From positions 248,001 to 312,000 of the forward strand of contig CBFIAU010000001.1 of the NCBI GenBank assembly GCA_965660675.1: a DNA stretch of 64,000 bases, read 5' to 3'. Every line of letters starts with the position of its first letter. Within the stretch, counting starts at the first letter, position 1. The notes beneath the pieces were generated by a model. The model did no database searches. It was given only the letters and a program-made list of their open reading frames with translations, and had not been told where the DNA came from. The position numbers were made by a program, and so were the translations under genes. Positions 32,860-41,313 of the stretch are shown here, in pieces. This stretch comes from UBA12202 sp002691725. Its GTDB lineage: Bacteria; Pseudomonadota; Alphaproteobacteria; Puniceispirillales; UBA1172.

Positions 32860-34155
32860 TCATTCGGCTGCTGGGTTGAATTGAGCGTCTTCGGTACTCT
32901 CATTGAGGGCTGTTGTTGACGACTCCCCACCCTTAACGGTGGTTGAAATAGCGTCAAACCATCCCGCCCCGACTTCTCTTTGATGACGATGTGCTGTGTA
33001 GCCGATTGTCTCGGCTGAGAATTCTGCATTTTGCAATTCGCAATAGGCGCTCATGCCATTTGCCTTATAGGATTTGGCAAGCGTGAACATGCTGTAATTG
33101 AGCGAATGAAAACCTGCCAGAGTAATAAACTGGAACTTGTAGCCCATCTTGCCAATGTCTTGCTGAAAGACCTTAATGTCATCTGCTGTAAGGTTAGCTG
33201 ACCAGTTAAAGGAAGGGCTACAATTATAGGCTAGCATTTGATTTGGATATTGCGCTCTGATCGCTTCGGCAAAGCGCCTCGCCTGATCCAGATCAGGGGT
33301 CGATGTTTCCATCCACAGTAAATCCGAATATGGCGCATAAGCTAACCCGCGCTCAACACAGCGCTCAAACGCATGTTCATCATCGAGGATATAGAAACCT
33401 TCGGGGGTGCGTTCGCCTGAAATATACGGGCGGTCACGGTCATCAATATCTGATGTGATGAGCCGCGCGCTTTCAGCATCTGTGCGCGCCATAATAATTG
33501 TTGAAACTCTGGCAATATCTGCCGCCAGTCGAGCCGAATTAAGGTTGGCAATCGCCTGCTGAACAGGGATAAGAACCTTGCCACCCATATGGCCACATTT
33601 TTTCTCAGACGCCAGTTGATCCTCAAAATGAACCCCTGCGGCACCAGCCTCTATATAGGATTGGGTAATCTCAAATGCATTGAGAACACCGCCAAATCCA
33701 GCCTCACAATCAGCAACAATCGGCGCTAGCCAATTTACTGATGTTGAGCCTTTTTCCAGTCGCTCAATCTGATCGGCGCGGCGCAAGGTATTATTAATTT
33801 TCTTGGCGAGTTCAGGCCCAGAGTTTGCCGGATAGATCGATTGATCAGGATACATATGCCCCGACATGTTGCTATCAGCGGCAACTTGCCAGCCGGATAG
33901 ATAGATCGCCTTTAGCCCGGCACGAACTTGCTGCAATGCCTGATTGCCGGTTAAGGCACCTAGAGTATTGACATAATCTTCTGTCTTGAGAAGCTCCCAT
34001 AACGTGTCAGCACCTCGGCGGGCGAGCGAATGTTCAATCTCAACCGTTCCTGAAAGTCGTTCGACATCGGCAAGAGTGTAATTTCTGGTCACTCCATCAA
34101 AGCGACCTGCTGATGCCTTTGTTCGCGTTTCAAATATATGTGTTTCGTTTGCCAT
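32860..34155 (-). CDS. aceA: Isocitrate lyase
   Basis: Glyoxylate-shunt enzyme splitting isocitrate into glyoxylate and succinate, needed for growth on C2 compounds and fatty acids. 431 residues from ATG 34155 (AAGGAGA upstream); the frame extends to 34236 but without family sequence. Seen: catalytic loop ASEKKCGHMGGKVLIP with the KKCGHM signature, WLAPIVADCEAGFGG for Mg binding, IMARTDAESARL and LAYNCSPSFNWSANL. Malate synthase is not in the window. A dyad about 105 bp upstream may be its operator. Confidence 0.96.
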   Translation of the reverse strand: MANETHIFETRTKASAGRFDGVTRNYTLADVERLSGTVEIEHSLARRGADTLWELLKTEDYVNTLGALTGNQALQQVRAGLKAIYLSGWQVAADSNMSGHMYPDQSIYPANSGPELAKKINNTLRRADQIERLEKGSTSVNWLAPIVADCEAGFGGVLNAFEITQSYIEAGAAGVHFEDQLASEKKCGHMGGKVLIPVQQAIANLNSARLAADIARVSTIIMARTDAESARLITSDIDDRDRPYISGERTPEGFYILDDEHAFERCVERGLAYAPYSDLLWMETSTPDLDQARRFAEAIRAQYPNQMLAYNCSPSFNWSANLTADDIKVFQQDIGKMGYKFQFITLAGFHSLNYSMFTLAKSYKANGMSAYCELQNAEFSAETIGYTAHRHQREVGAGWFDAISTTVKGGESSTTALNESTEDAQFNPAAE

Positions 34156-34259
34156 GACGTCTCTCCTTTTTGTCGGCACAAGCAATATGAAAATTGCTTC
34201 TAAAGGAGAAATTAGCCACATTTTGTGAATATGCAATGAAAATAGTGTAGATGTGTTAC

Positions 34260-34282
34260 TTGTAAAGATTTACAGTTTACAA
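34260..34282. promoter_or_regulatory. TTGTAAA...TTTACAA dyad upstream of aceA
   Basis: TTGTAAA (34260-34266) and TTTACAA (34276-34282) form a 7-bp inverted repeat, and a third TTTACA lies between them. It is the only strong dyad in the 138-bp spacer before aceA, so an operator for a glyoxylate-shunt regulator is likely, but no regulator gene is adjacent. Confidence 0.4.
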
Positions 34283-34293
34283 TTATCGGCAAT

Positions 34294-35136
34294 CTAATAT
34301 AAACGGCTGATAATAACGCCCGCGACCATGACCAAGGTTATCATGATTTTGGCGCGGCTGATGGTTTCCTTTAGCAGAAAGGCACCTAAGAACATGGCAA
34401 AAATGACTGATGTCTCACGCAATGATGAGACCAGCGCAATCGGCGCCTGAAGACATGCCCAAAGCACCATGACATAGGCTAAATATGACGCTGACCCGCC
34501 TATCCAAAAGACTTTCCTGCCATCACGAACAAGCCTTCGCATCGCATCCCTGTGAAAGCTCATGCTATAAATCAGCATCAGCATCACATTGAGCATCGTT
34601 GAGCTGCTATAAAATAGCAACGCATCGCCGGTTAGCCGCGACCCTAACGCATCCACCATCGAGTAACTGGCAATAAACATGCCGGCAAAACAGGCAAGAA
34701 TTAGCCCTTTTGGCCCGTCTTGATGCAGCCGAAATTGCATAAAGCCCAAGGTCATCATAGACAGTGAGATGATGATAATGCCGGCAAACTGTCCGCCGGA
34801 TAGCATATCCTGACCTATAATCAGCGTCACTATTGATAAAATGAGCGGCGATAAGCCGCGCGCAATCGGATAGATATTGGATAGCTCGCCAAAGCGTTAA
34901 GCGTTCATCAGAAACACCTGATAGCCAACATGCAAAACAGCACTCGCCAGTAAAAATGGCACGGCTTCACGCCCTGGTATGCCAAGATATAAAATGCCCA
35001 GAATAGCAAAAGGCGTATGTCCTGCGGTCATGGCGATCATGGCCATCACTTTGTCAGTATTGCTGCGCACCAAGAAGTTCCACCAAGCATGCAAAAACGC
35101 TGCCGATAGAACAACTATGATGACAGTGTTATCCAT
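34294..35136 (-). pseudogene. EamA/DMT-family transporter interrupted by an in-frame stop
   Basis: The minus strand encodes an EamA-type permease with the normal layout of about ten TM helices over 280 codons, but codon 80 is TAA (34897-34899). Reading on in the same frame gives VFLMNA-stop-RFGELSNIYPIARG, where the family nearly always has Tyr at the stop (NAYR-GdLS-vYPIARG). One base change (TAT or TAC to TAA) explains it. The rest, ending VIFAMFLGAFLLKETISRAK, is intact. Either a recent loss-of-function mutation or a sequencing error. Confidence 0.85.
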
Positions 35137-35198
35137 ATCTGATCACCCTATCCAGCAAGCCTGATCCAGAAAACTGACGAGGGTGATGGTGATGGAGT

Positions 35199-36482
35199 CT
35201 ATAAAGATAAATAAGGTTTGGCCTTTTGCGCATTTTCTTTCACAGCCTTATCAGCGTTAATCGTACCATCATTTACAAAACTTTCATGATTTTCAATAAG
35301 CTCATCCGGATGATAAAGATAATTGACCATGATCCCCAGCGATTGTTTGATGCCGCGCGCCGATGTGTCCGCATCCTCATGCAATTGATGTACCCGCGCC
35401 CCATTGCTGAGATGAAACCGCGCCACCGGATCAACAGGCATGCCATTACCGCGTTTGGCAAGGCTAAGATAAGCGGCGGCAAGCGGCTTTCTTAGACCAA
35501 TATGATCAGTCGCTAGCGTCAAGACATTCTGTAACTCACCATCTTTTTCAACGGCTGGTAATGCCGCTAACCATTTGGTAAATCCGGGCAATGGCGATAG
35601 TGTCAGATAATGTTCTATGCGCGGATAATCATGCTTTAATTCTTCGACAACCGTCTTGATCAGGGCATTGCCAAATGAAATGCCGGCAAGCCCTTTCTGG
35701 CAATTTGAAATAGAATAAAAGACCGCGTAATCCATATCCTCCACTGACGTGACATCGCTATCTTGCGCTAAGATGACTTGCACCGAGGATGGCAGATGAT
35801 CCATCAACGCCACCTCAACAAAGATCAGCGGCTCATCTGGCATAGCCGGATGAAAAAAGGCAAAGCAACAGCGATCCGAAGGCTCTAGCCGCCGCCGCAA
35901 ATCATCCCAACTGCTAATCTCGTGAACGGCTTCATAGGAAATAATTTTTTCCAAAACAGCCGCCGGACTAGACCAGCTAATCGGCCGCAACATCAGAAAC
36001 CCGCGATTAAACCAGCTTAAAAACAGATCACGCAGATCAATATCTATCACCTCAAGCTCCCTATGCGACGGGATCAGTGATAATAAATCTGCCCGCATAT
36101 TGACCAGATCAAATGTCGCATCAGGGGCTTCATTGAGGCGCCGAAAGAATTGCCGCCATTTCGGTTGCGCTGACTTAATAAACTCCCCATACCTATTGGC
36201 ATCATGCTTATCTGTATAGGCGTTTAATGCGGTTTTCACATCGCTACTATTGAAATCCATATCGGCTAAGATGAACTGAAAATAAGCCAGCTTGGCGGCA
36301 TCATCCAGCATCCGATATTGGTTAAGTATCTGCCGCGCTATGGTCGCGCCTGAGACCTCACCCTTGGCTGAAAGCAAATCCGATGATAGCGCTTTAATAT
36401 CACTATCTGAGCTGGCATAAGAGGCCAGAAACCAGTTTGTCGGCCTGAATAGATTACCCAGAATATAAGAAATCGTTGCCAT
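35199..36482 (-). CDS. Malonyl-CoA decarboxylase
   Basis: Converts malonyl-CoA to acetyl-CoA and CO2. 427 residues from ATG 36482 (GGGGAT upstream; ATG 36503 is an alternative). Seen: an N-terminal helical domain, then the catalytic GNAT-like domain with YSISNCQKGLAGISFGNALI holding the conserved Ser and PVARFHLSNGARVHQLHEDA holding the conserved His, then SLGIMVNYLYHPDELIENHE. This fits the single-chain MCD family shared by rhizobia and mitochondria. No malonyl-CoA synthetase is next to it. Confidence 0.93.
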   Translation of the reverse strand: MATISYILGNLFRPTNWFLASYASSDSDIKALSSDLLSAKGEVSGATIARQILNQYRMLDDAAKLAYFQFILADMDFNSSDVKTALNAYTDKHDANRYGEFIKSAQPKWRQFFRRLNEAPDATFDLVNMRADLLSLIPSHRELEVIDIDLRDLFLSWFNRGFLMLRPISWSSPAAVLEKIISYEAVHEISSWDDLRRRLEPSDRCCFAFFHPAMPDEPLIFVEVALMDHLPSSVQVILAQDSDVTSVEDMDYAVFYSISNCQKGLAGISFGNALIKTVVEELKHDYPRIEHYLTLSPLPGFTKWLAALPAVEKDGELQNVLTLATDHIGLRKPLAAAYLSLAKRGNGMPVDPVARFHLSNGARVHQLHEDADTSARGIKQSLGIMVNYLYHPDELIENHESFVNDGTINADKAVKENAQKAKPYLSL

Positions 36483-36584
36483 ATTATCCCCACCCAAAGG
36501 CAATAAAAAAAACTAATAATATTTAAGATTATTTTTGATCTTATGTTGCCAATATTACAAGCAAAATATTCACCAAAAATCTAT

Positions 36585-37343
36585 TCAGAGCCGCCCAAGC
36601 ATGATTTGCGTCGCTTGGGTTAGCCGCTCTACCCATGTCTTGATACCGGCTTCGGAACGCAGCTGATCGTTGCGTATCTCAATCAGCAGATGGGCAATAC
36701 CTCGCGGTTCAGCATATTGCGTGACAAACCAATCCGTATCTTCGGTGACCTGATAGGGAACATTAAAGCCGATATGTAAATCAGGCTCGGATGCCGCCAG
36801 TATTGCTGCCATCTGTTTGGCATATTGCTCCCCCTCACGGTAAAGCAAGCTCATATCCCACGGCCGCTTCTCACCGTCCATTTCGGGGGTGAAGCTATGG
36901 ATGGATATCGTCAAAGTGATATCCTGACGCGCCATATGACGCTGGCAAAGGGCATCATAGGGCATGAAAATATCTTCCACCCGCGCCGCTTTTTCTGCCG
37001 CTGTCAGCCCGTGATTGCCGGGGATCGGAATATGGTCACTGTCTTGCCTAATCGATTGCGCTGATAGCGGCCGCCGATTACAATCAATGAGCAGACGGCT
37101 ATAATTCTGCCAGATAAAGCCTGCCCCCAAATGCTCGGCTAATCCTAACGCCACCGCTTTGGCGCCAATATCCCATGCAATATGCTGTTCTGCCAGATCA
37201 AGCTGCGGGTCAAGCCCAAGTCGCCCCAATGATTTTGGTATGGCTAGACCGGCATGCTCACATATCAGCAAGAGCTGTGGGCAATATGTTGGCGGCAGAT
37301 ATTCCGCTACTGGTGGATCATCTGCGCCGATAAGTGGTGTCAT
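36585..37343 (-). CDS. N-formylglutamate amidohydrolase family protein
   Basis: Zinc-dependent hydrolase family, 252 residues. Seen: LLLICEHAGLAIPKSLGRLG with the E-H metal motif, AWDIGAKAVALGLAEHLGA, YSRLLIDCNRRP and DITLTISIHSFTPEMDGEKR with the second metal/catalytic His. The family includes HutG-like enzymes but also uncharacterised amidohydrolases. No histidine-degradation genes are nearby, so substrate assignment is tentative. It lies 36 bp beyond the end of bioY on the same strand. Confidence 0.85.
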   Translation of the reverse strand: MTPLIGADDPPVAEYLPPTYCPQLLLICEHAGLAIPKSLGRLGLDPQLDLAEQHIAWDIGAKAVALGLAEHLGAGFIWQNYSRLLIDCNRRPLSAQSIRQDSDHIPIPGNHGLTAAEKAARVEDIFMPYDALCQRHMARQDITLTISIHSFTPEMDGEKRPWDMSLLYREGEQYAKQMAAILAASEPDLHIGFNVPYQVTEDTDWFVTQYAEPRGIAHLLIEIRNDQLRSEAGIKTWVERLTQATQIMLGRL

Positions 37344-37379
37344 ATCATCACGTTGATATATCGCATAAGGGCGAGCAGA

Positions 37380-37985
37380 TCAGCGCTTGATCAGCCGCCA
37401 TACCATTGGAAACAAGATCATAGCCAGAGCAAGTTTAATCAAGTCGCCAATAATAAAGTTGCCAAACCCAAATGCCAGAATAACATCAAAAGAATATTTT
37501 TCTCGCAACATAATGTTAAGCCAGATCAAACCGGGGACATAAAGCACCAGATTACCAGCTAGCATAGCAAGCCCTGTTCCCACGTCACTGCGATCCCAGC
37601 CACGTTCAGCCAGCCAACCTGTCACATAAGCCGCCCCAACAAAGCCAATCAGATAGCCAGCGGTTAGAATGGTGCGCGGATCCCACCATGTCCGCATTTC
37701 TGCGAAAACAGGGAAATAGAGACCTTCAAGACAGTAAGCAATAGCCGCTAATGCCCCTAAACGTGACCCAAGCGCCATCCCAACAATGAGAACAGCAAAC
37801 GTCTGACCAGTAACAGGCACCGGACTGGATGGTAAGCGAAATGCACATTGCGCCATCAATGCAATGAACAGGCTGCCCGCCAGCACCATCAATGCCTGCC
37901 TTAACAGCAAATTGTTAGCAAACAGATTAGGGAACACCTGCTGAGATAAAGTCGGATAAGTCGCTGGTGACGTATTCATGTTCAT
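37380..37985 (-). CDS. bioY: BioY, biotin transporter S component
   Basis: Integral membrane biotin-binding subunit of an ECF-type or stand-alone biotin importer, 201 residues, with six TM helices. Seen: MAQCAFRLPSSPVPVTGQTF, VLIVGMALGSRLGALAAIAYCLEG cut by family motifs, and GYLIGFVGAAYVTGWLAERG. No bioM/bioN genes follow, which is common for alphaproteobacterial solitary BioY. AAGGAA precedes the ATG. A hairpin sits in the upstream spacer. Confidence 0.93.
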   Translation of the reverse strand: MNMNTSPATYPTLSQQVFPNLFANNLLLRQALMVLAGSLFIALMAQCAFRLPSSPVPVTGQTFAVLIVGMALGSRLGALAAIAYCLEGLYFPVFAEMRTWWDPRTILTAGYLIGFVGAAYVTGWLAERGWDRSDVGTGLAMLAGNLVLYVPGLIWLNIMLREKYSFDVILAFGFGNFIIGDLIKLALAMILFPMVWRLIKR

Positions 37986-38016
37986 TTCCTTTCACAAAGC
38001 ATCATGTCAAATAGGA

Positions 38017-38042
38017 TGACGGCATTAGGCTAATCGCCGTCA
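38017..38042. promoter_or_regulatory. Hairpin in the spacer upstream of bioY
   Basis: TGACGGC (38017-38023) pairs with GCCGTCA (38036-38042). The inner part ATTAG/CTAAT can also pair, making a long imperfect dyad 32 bp before the bioY start codon. It could be an operator or a leader hairpin. It does not match the BioR consensus. Confidence 0.4.
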
Positions 38043-38168
38043 CTTCCAAAGTAAAGTCGAATAATATCATAATAATATAGTAAAAATTGAGGTTTGAAAA
38101 TGACCTATCGCCATTCACCCCATCTCTCCCTAATTCCATCATGATCCGATCATGATCTCATATGGCGG

Positions 38169-39713
38169 TTAATACCACGCATCTGGCAATTCACTTTTGC
38201 GCCTGTCAACAAAATCAGCCAGCGCCTCACGGATCGCAATATCCATTGGCGGCTCTTCATAATCTGCCAGCATCTGCTTCCATTTCTCATATGCCCGAAC
38301 GCGCATATCTTTTTCCCCGCGCTCTTCCCAGCTTTCCACATTTTCACTATCGCTTAATTGCGGCTCATAAAAGGCGGTGGAATAATTCCGCATCGTATGC
38401 GCCGAGCCTAGAAAATGACCACCTGCCGCCACCTCATCATAGGCATCTTTGGCCAGCCCCTCATCACTGGTATCAAGCCCTTGAGCCAGCAGTTTTTGAT
38501 AGCTGCCTAATCGGTCTGCATCCATAATCAGCTTTTCAAAGCCAGCACATAATCCGCCTTCCAGCCAGCCCGCCGAATGCAGAACATAATTTGCCCCTGC
38601 CAGCATCGTCGAATGCATGGAGTCGGCGGATTCATAGGCGGCCTGAGCATCCTCAATTTTTGAGGCGGTAAGTGAGCCGCCACAACGTAACGGCAATCCC
38701 ACCCGCCGCGCTAATTGACCAATAGCATAATTCGACATCACAGGTTCAGGCATGCCGAATGTTGGCGCCCCTGATTTGAGCGACATAGAGGATAAAAAAT
38801 TACCTAAAACAAACGGCGCCCCAGCATGAACAAGCTGCGCATAGGCACATGCCATCATCGCTTCTGCCATGGCTTGTGCAATACTGGCGGCAGTCGATAC
38901 AGGCCCCATAGCGCCCGATAAAATAAACGGCACAACAATAATCCCTTGACCACGGCCACAATAGACGCGGATCGCTTCTGTCACCACCTTATCAATCAGT
39001 AAAGGTGAGTTCGTATTAACATTTCCTAAAATGACACAGTGCTTATCCATCACCTGCCTGCCAAATACAATTTCTGCCATATCAACGCTATCTTGCGCTC
39101 GGCTCATTTCTGTGATTGCCCCAAGATGCGGCTTATCCGATAAGGTCATATGCGCCAGCACCATATCAAGATGCCGCTTACTGACCGGGATATCGCATGG
39201 CTCACAGGTGACAAAGCCGCCATGATGCAGATATGGATGCAAATACGTCAGCCGCACCAAATCACGAAAAGCCGCAATATCTCCATAGCGGCGACCAGCT
39301 TCCAGATCACGGACAAAAGGCGCTCCGTAAACTGGCGCAAAGACTTGATGCACGCCCCCGATAACCACTGATTTAGATGGATTTCGCGCGAGTTGTGTGA
39401 ACTCAGAAGGGGCTTTCCGGCAGAGATCACGGATCCAATCCGCCGGCGCCCTAACAATATCACCATCTATTGTTGCGCCTGCTTTTTTCCAGAGCGCTAG
39501 CGATGATGGATCATCCCTGAAAGCGATACCAACATCTTGCAATAGCCAGTCAACATGACGTTCTAATGTTTCGATCTGAGCCATATCAAGAGGATCAAAA
39601 AACGGCAGGTTGCGGCTGATATATGGCATTGCAACGGCGTCTTTTATGCGCTCATGTCTCGCCCGTGATGATGTTCCACGTCTAGCCAACCTTCCCCCCA
39701 TATCTATTAGCAA
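38169..39713 (-). CDS. MttB-family (trimethylamine/glycine-betaine-type) methyltransferase, non-pyrrolysine
   Basis: Member of the MttB superfamily, 514 residues, which transfers a methyl group from quaternary or tertiary amines to a corrinoid protein. Seen: ISRNLPFFDPLDMAQIETLE, HVDWLLQDVGIAFRDDP, GVHQVFAPVYGAPFVRDLE, and C-terminal GGHFLGSAHTMRNYSTAFYE. There is no in-frame amber codon, so it belongs to the pyrrolysine-free branch represented by glycine betaine methyltransferase MtgB. The corrinoid partner and methyltransferase II are not adjacent, so substrate is unknown. Confidence 0.88.
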   Translation of the reverse strand: MLIDMGGRLARRGTSSRARHERIKDAVAMPYISRNLPFFDPLDMAQIETLERHVDWLLQDVGIAFRDDPSSLALWKKAGATIDGDIVRAPADWIRDLCRKAPSEFTQLARNPSKSVVIGGVHQVFAPVYGAPFVRDLEAGRRYGDIAAFRDLVRLTYLHPYLHHGGFVTCEPCDIPVSKRHLDMVLAHMTLSDKPHLGAITEMSRAQDSVDMAEIVFGRQVMDKHCVILGNVNTNSPLLIDKVVTEAIRVYCGRGQGIIVVPFILSGAMGPVSTAASIAQAMAEAMMACAYAQLVHAGAPFVLGNFLSSMSLKSGAPTFGMPEPVMSNYAIGQLARRVGLPLRCGGSLTASKIEDAQAAYESADSMHSTMLAGANYVLHSAGWLEGGLCAGFEKLIMDADRLGSYQKLLAQGLDTSDEGLAKDAYDEVAAGGHFLGSAHTMRNYSTAFYEPQLSDSENVESWEERGEKDMRVRAYEKWKQMLADYEEPPMDIAIREALADFVDRRKSELPDAWY

Positions 39714-39774
39714 GAAATGTACAGTAATGTATATTGTGGAGCAATCCCATCGCTGATGACAAGTCCATTTTTAC

Positions 39775-39830
39775 ACCTGCCATCATCTACCTGCCATGAT
39801 CTACCTGCCATAATTTACCTGCCATGATCT
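39775..39830. repeat. Four 14-bp tandem repeats
   Basis: Consensus ACCTGCCATGATCT with copies at 39775, 39789, 39803 and 39817; two copies are exact. They lie in the divergent spacer between the MttB-family gene and the flavoprotein gene. The remaining 130 bp before the flavoprotein start show no other feature. Confidence 0.88.
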
Positions 39831-39960
39831 ATTACTTCCTGCACTCAGGGGGCTGTATGGCATATCTCATGCAGATTTACCTTTTGATAATGATATAACC
39901 TGATATAAATCTGTTGCCGTTTTTATCCTGTTTAATTTTATATTTGGAAGCATACCAAAC

Positions 39961-41166
39961 ATGAGTAGTCAGCCAGACCCTAATCGTGATGTTCATAAGG
40001 ATGTTGTCATTATTGGTGCTGGTGCGGCTGGATTACTTGCGGCAAGTATCGCGGCGGCAAGAGGCAAATCCGTATTACTATTAGATCACCGGCAAAAGAT
40101 TGGTGAGAAAATTCGGATATCTGGTGGCGGCCGTTGTAATTTTACCAATATGTATTCGCGCCCTGACAATTTTATTTCAGCAAACCCGCATTTCGTCAAA
40201 TCAGCATTAGCCGGATATACGCCAGATGACTTTATCGCCCTTGTTGAACGCTATGGCATTGCCTTTCACGAAAAGAAATTTGGCCAATTATTTTGTGACG
40301 AAAGCGCCCAGGATATCATTGACATGCTGTTAGCGGAATGCCGCCGCTATGATGTGAAAACGGGGTTTGGCAGGACGATCAAAAGCATCAATAAGCAGGC
40401 TGATCAGTTCACGGTTATGACAGACACAGATACTATCACCGCACCAGCCGTGATGATAGCAACAGGCGGCTTGTCCATCCCCAAGATTGGCGCGACTGGA
40501 TTTGGCTATGATATCGCAAAGCAATTCGGCATGGATATCATTGAGCCGCGGCCAGCGCTCGTTCCCATGACCTTTACTGACACGCTCAAATCCCTTTGTG
40601 CAGAGTTATCTGGTCTATCGGTGGAGGCGCTTGTTAGTTATGGCAATACTCAATTTGCCGAGGGGTTATTATTCACGCATCGTGGGTTAACCGGGCCTTC
40701 TATTTTGCAAATCTCATCTTATTGGCACGAAGGTGAGGCGATTAATATTGATCTGGTGCCTGATCACCGCATGGCTGATGCGATGATCAAAGCCAAGCAC
40801 AGCCACCCAAAACAGATCATTCAAACGCATCTATCCCAATATATGCCAAAGCGGCTAGCGCAGGAGTTATGCGCGCATCATCAGCTCTCAGGGCGGCTCG
40901 CCGATATTCAGAACAAAGCCCTAACAGCGATAGGTGAGCAGATTAATCATTGGCGCGTTAAGCCTGCCGGAACTGAGGGCTATCGAACGGCGGAAGTCAC
41001 GCTTGGCGGTGTAGATACGGCGCAATTATCATCACATGACATGCAGTCTAAAACCTGTACGGGGCTTTATTTCATTGGTGAGGTTGTTGACGTAACTGGC
41101 CACTTGGGCGGACATAATTTTCAATGGGCATGGTCATCAGCCTATGCCGCCGCTAGCAGAGTATAA
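39961..41166 (+). CDS. BaiN/RdsA-like (HI0933/YhiN) flavoprotein
   Basis: NAD(P)/FAD-dependent oxidoreductase of the HI0933/YhiN/BaiN family, 401 residues. Seen: VVIIGAGAAGLLAASIAAAR (FAD Rossmann motif), KIRISGGGRCNFTNM (the family hallmark), VMIATGGLSIPKIGATGFGY, and C-terminal GLYFIGEVVDVTGHLGGHNF. Cellular role is not well defined; BaiN acts on bile acids in gut bacteria, which is unlikely here. It converges with the aldehyde dehydrogenase gene, with a repeat-filled terminator between them. Confidence 0.92.
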   Translation: MSSQPDPNRDVHKDVVIIGAGAAGLLAASIAAARGKSVLLLDHRQKIGEKIRISGGGRCNFTNMYSRPDNFISANPHFVKSALAGYTPDDFIALVERYGIAFHEKKFGQLFCDESAQDIIDMLLAECRRYDVKTGFGRTIKSINKQADQFTVMTDTDTITAPAVMIATGGLSIPKIGATGFGYDIAKQFGMDIIEPRPALVPMTFTDTLKSLCAELSGLSVEALVSYGNTQFAEGLLFTHRGLTGPSILQISSYWHEGEAINIDLVPDHRMADAMIKAKHSHPKQIIQTHLSQYMPKRLAQELCAHHQLSGRLADIQNKALTAIGEQINHWRVKPAGTEGYRTAEVTLGGVDTAQLSSHDMQSKTCTGLYFIGEVVDVTGHLGGHNFQWAWSSAYAAASRV

Positions 41167-41188
41167 ATCTGTCAAATCGGCAAGGATA

Positions 41189-41301
41189 AAAATGCCAGCT
41201 TAGCGCTTATATCAAGCCTGACCAAGCTGGGCTAGACTAGACTGGGCCAGACCGGGCTAAGCAGGGCTAAGCAGGGCTAGATTAGGCTAAGCTGGCTTTT
41301 T
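41189..41301. terminator. Bidirectional terminator with minisatellite in its loop
   Basis: GCCAGCTTAGC (41194-41204) and GCTAAGCTGGC (41286-41296) are perfect 11-bp inverted arms, flanked by AAAAAT on the left and TTTTTAT on the right, so the hairpin can end transcripts from both converging genes. The 81-bp loop is filled with variants of the 10-bp unit GGGCTAAGCA (exact tandem copies near 41254-41273), related to the arm sequence itself. Confidence 0.75.
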
Positions 41302-41313
41302 ATCGCATTCGGT

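Noticed and set aside
38169..39713. Pyrrolysine-containing MttB
   Set aside because: The whole 514-codon frame has no internal amber codon.
39713..39960. Regulatory RNA in the repeat-bearing spacer
   Set aside because: The 14-bp repeats show no stable secondary structure by eye, and no promoter or terminator was recognised.
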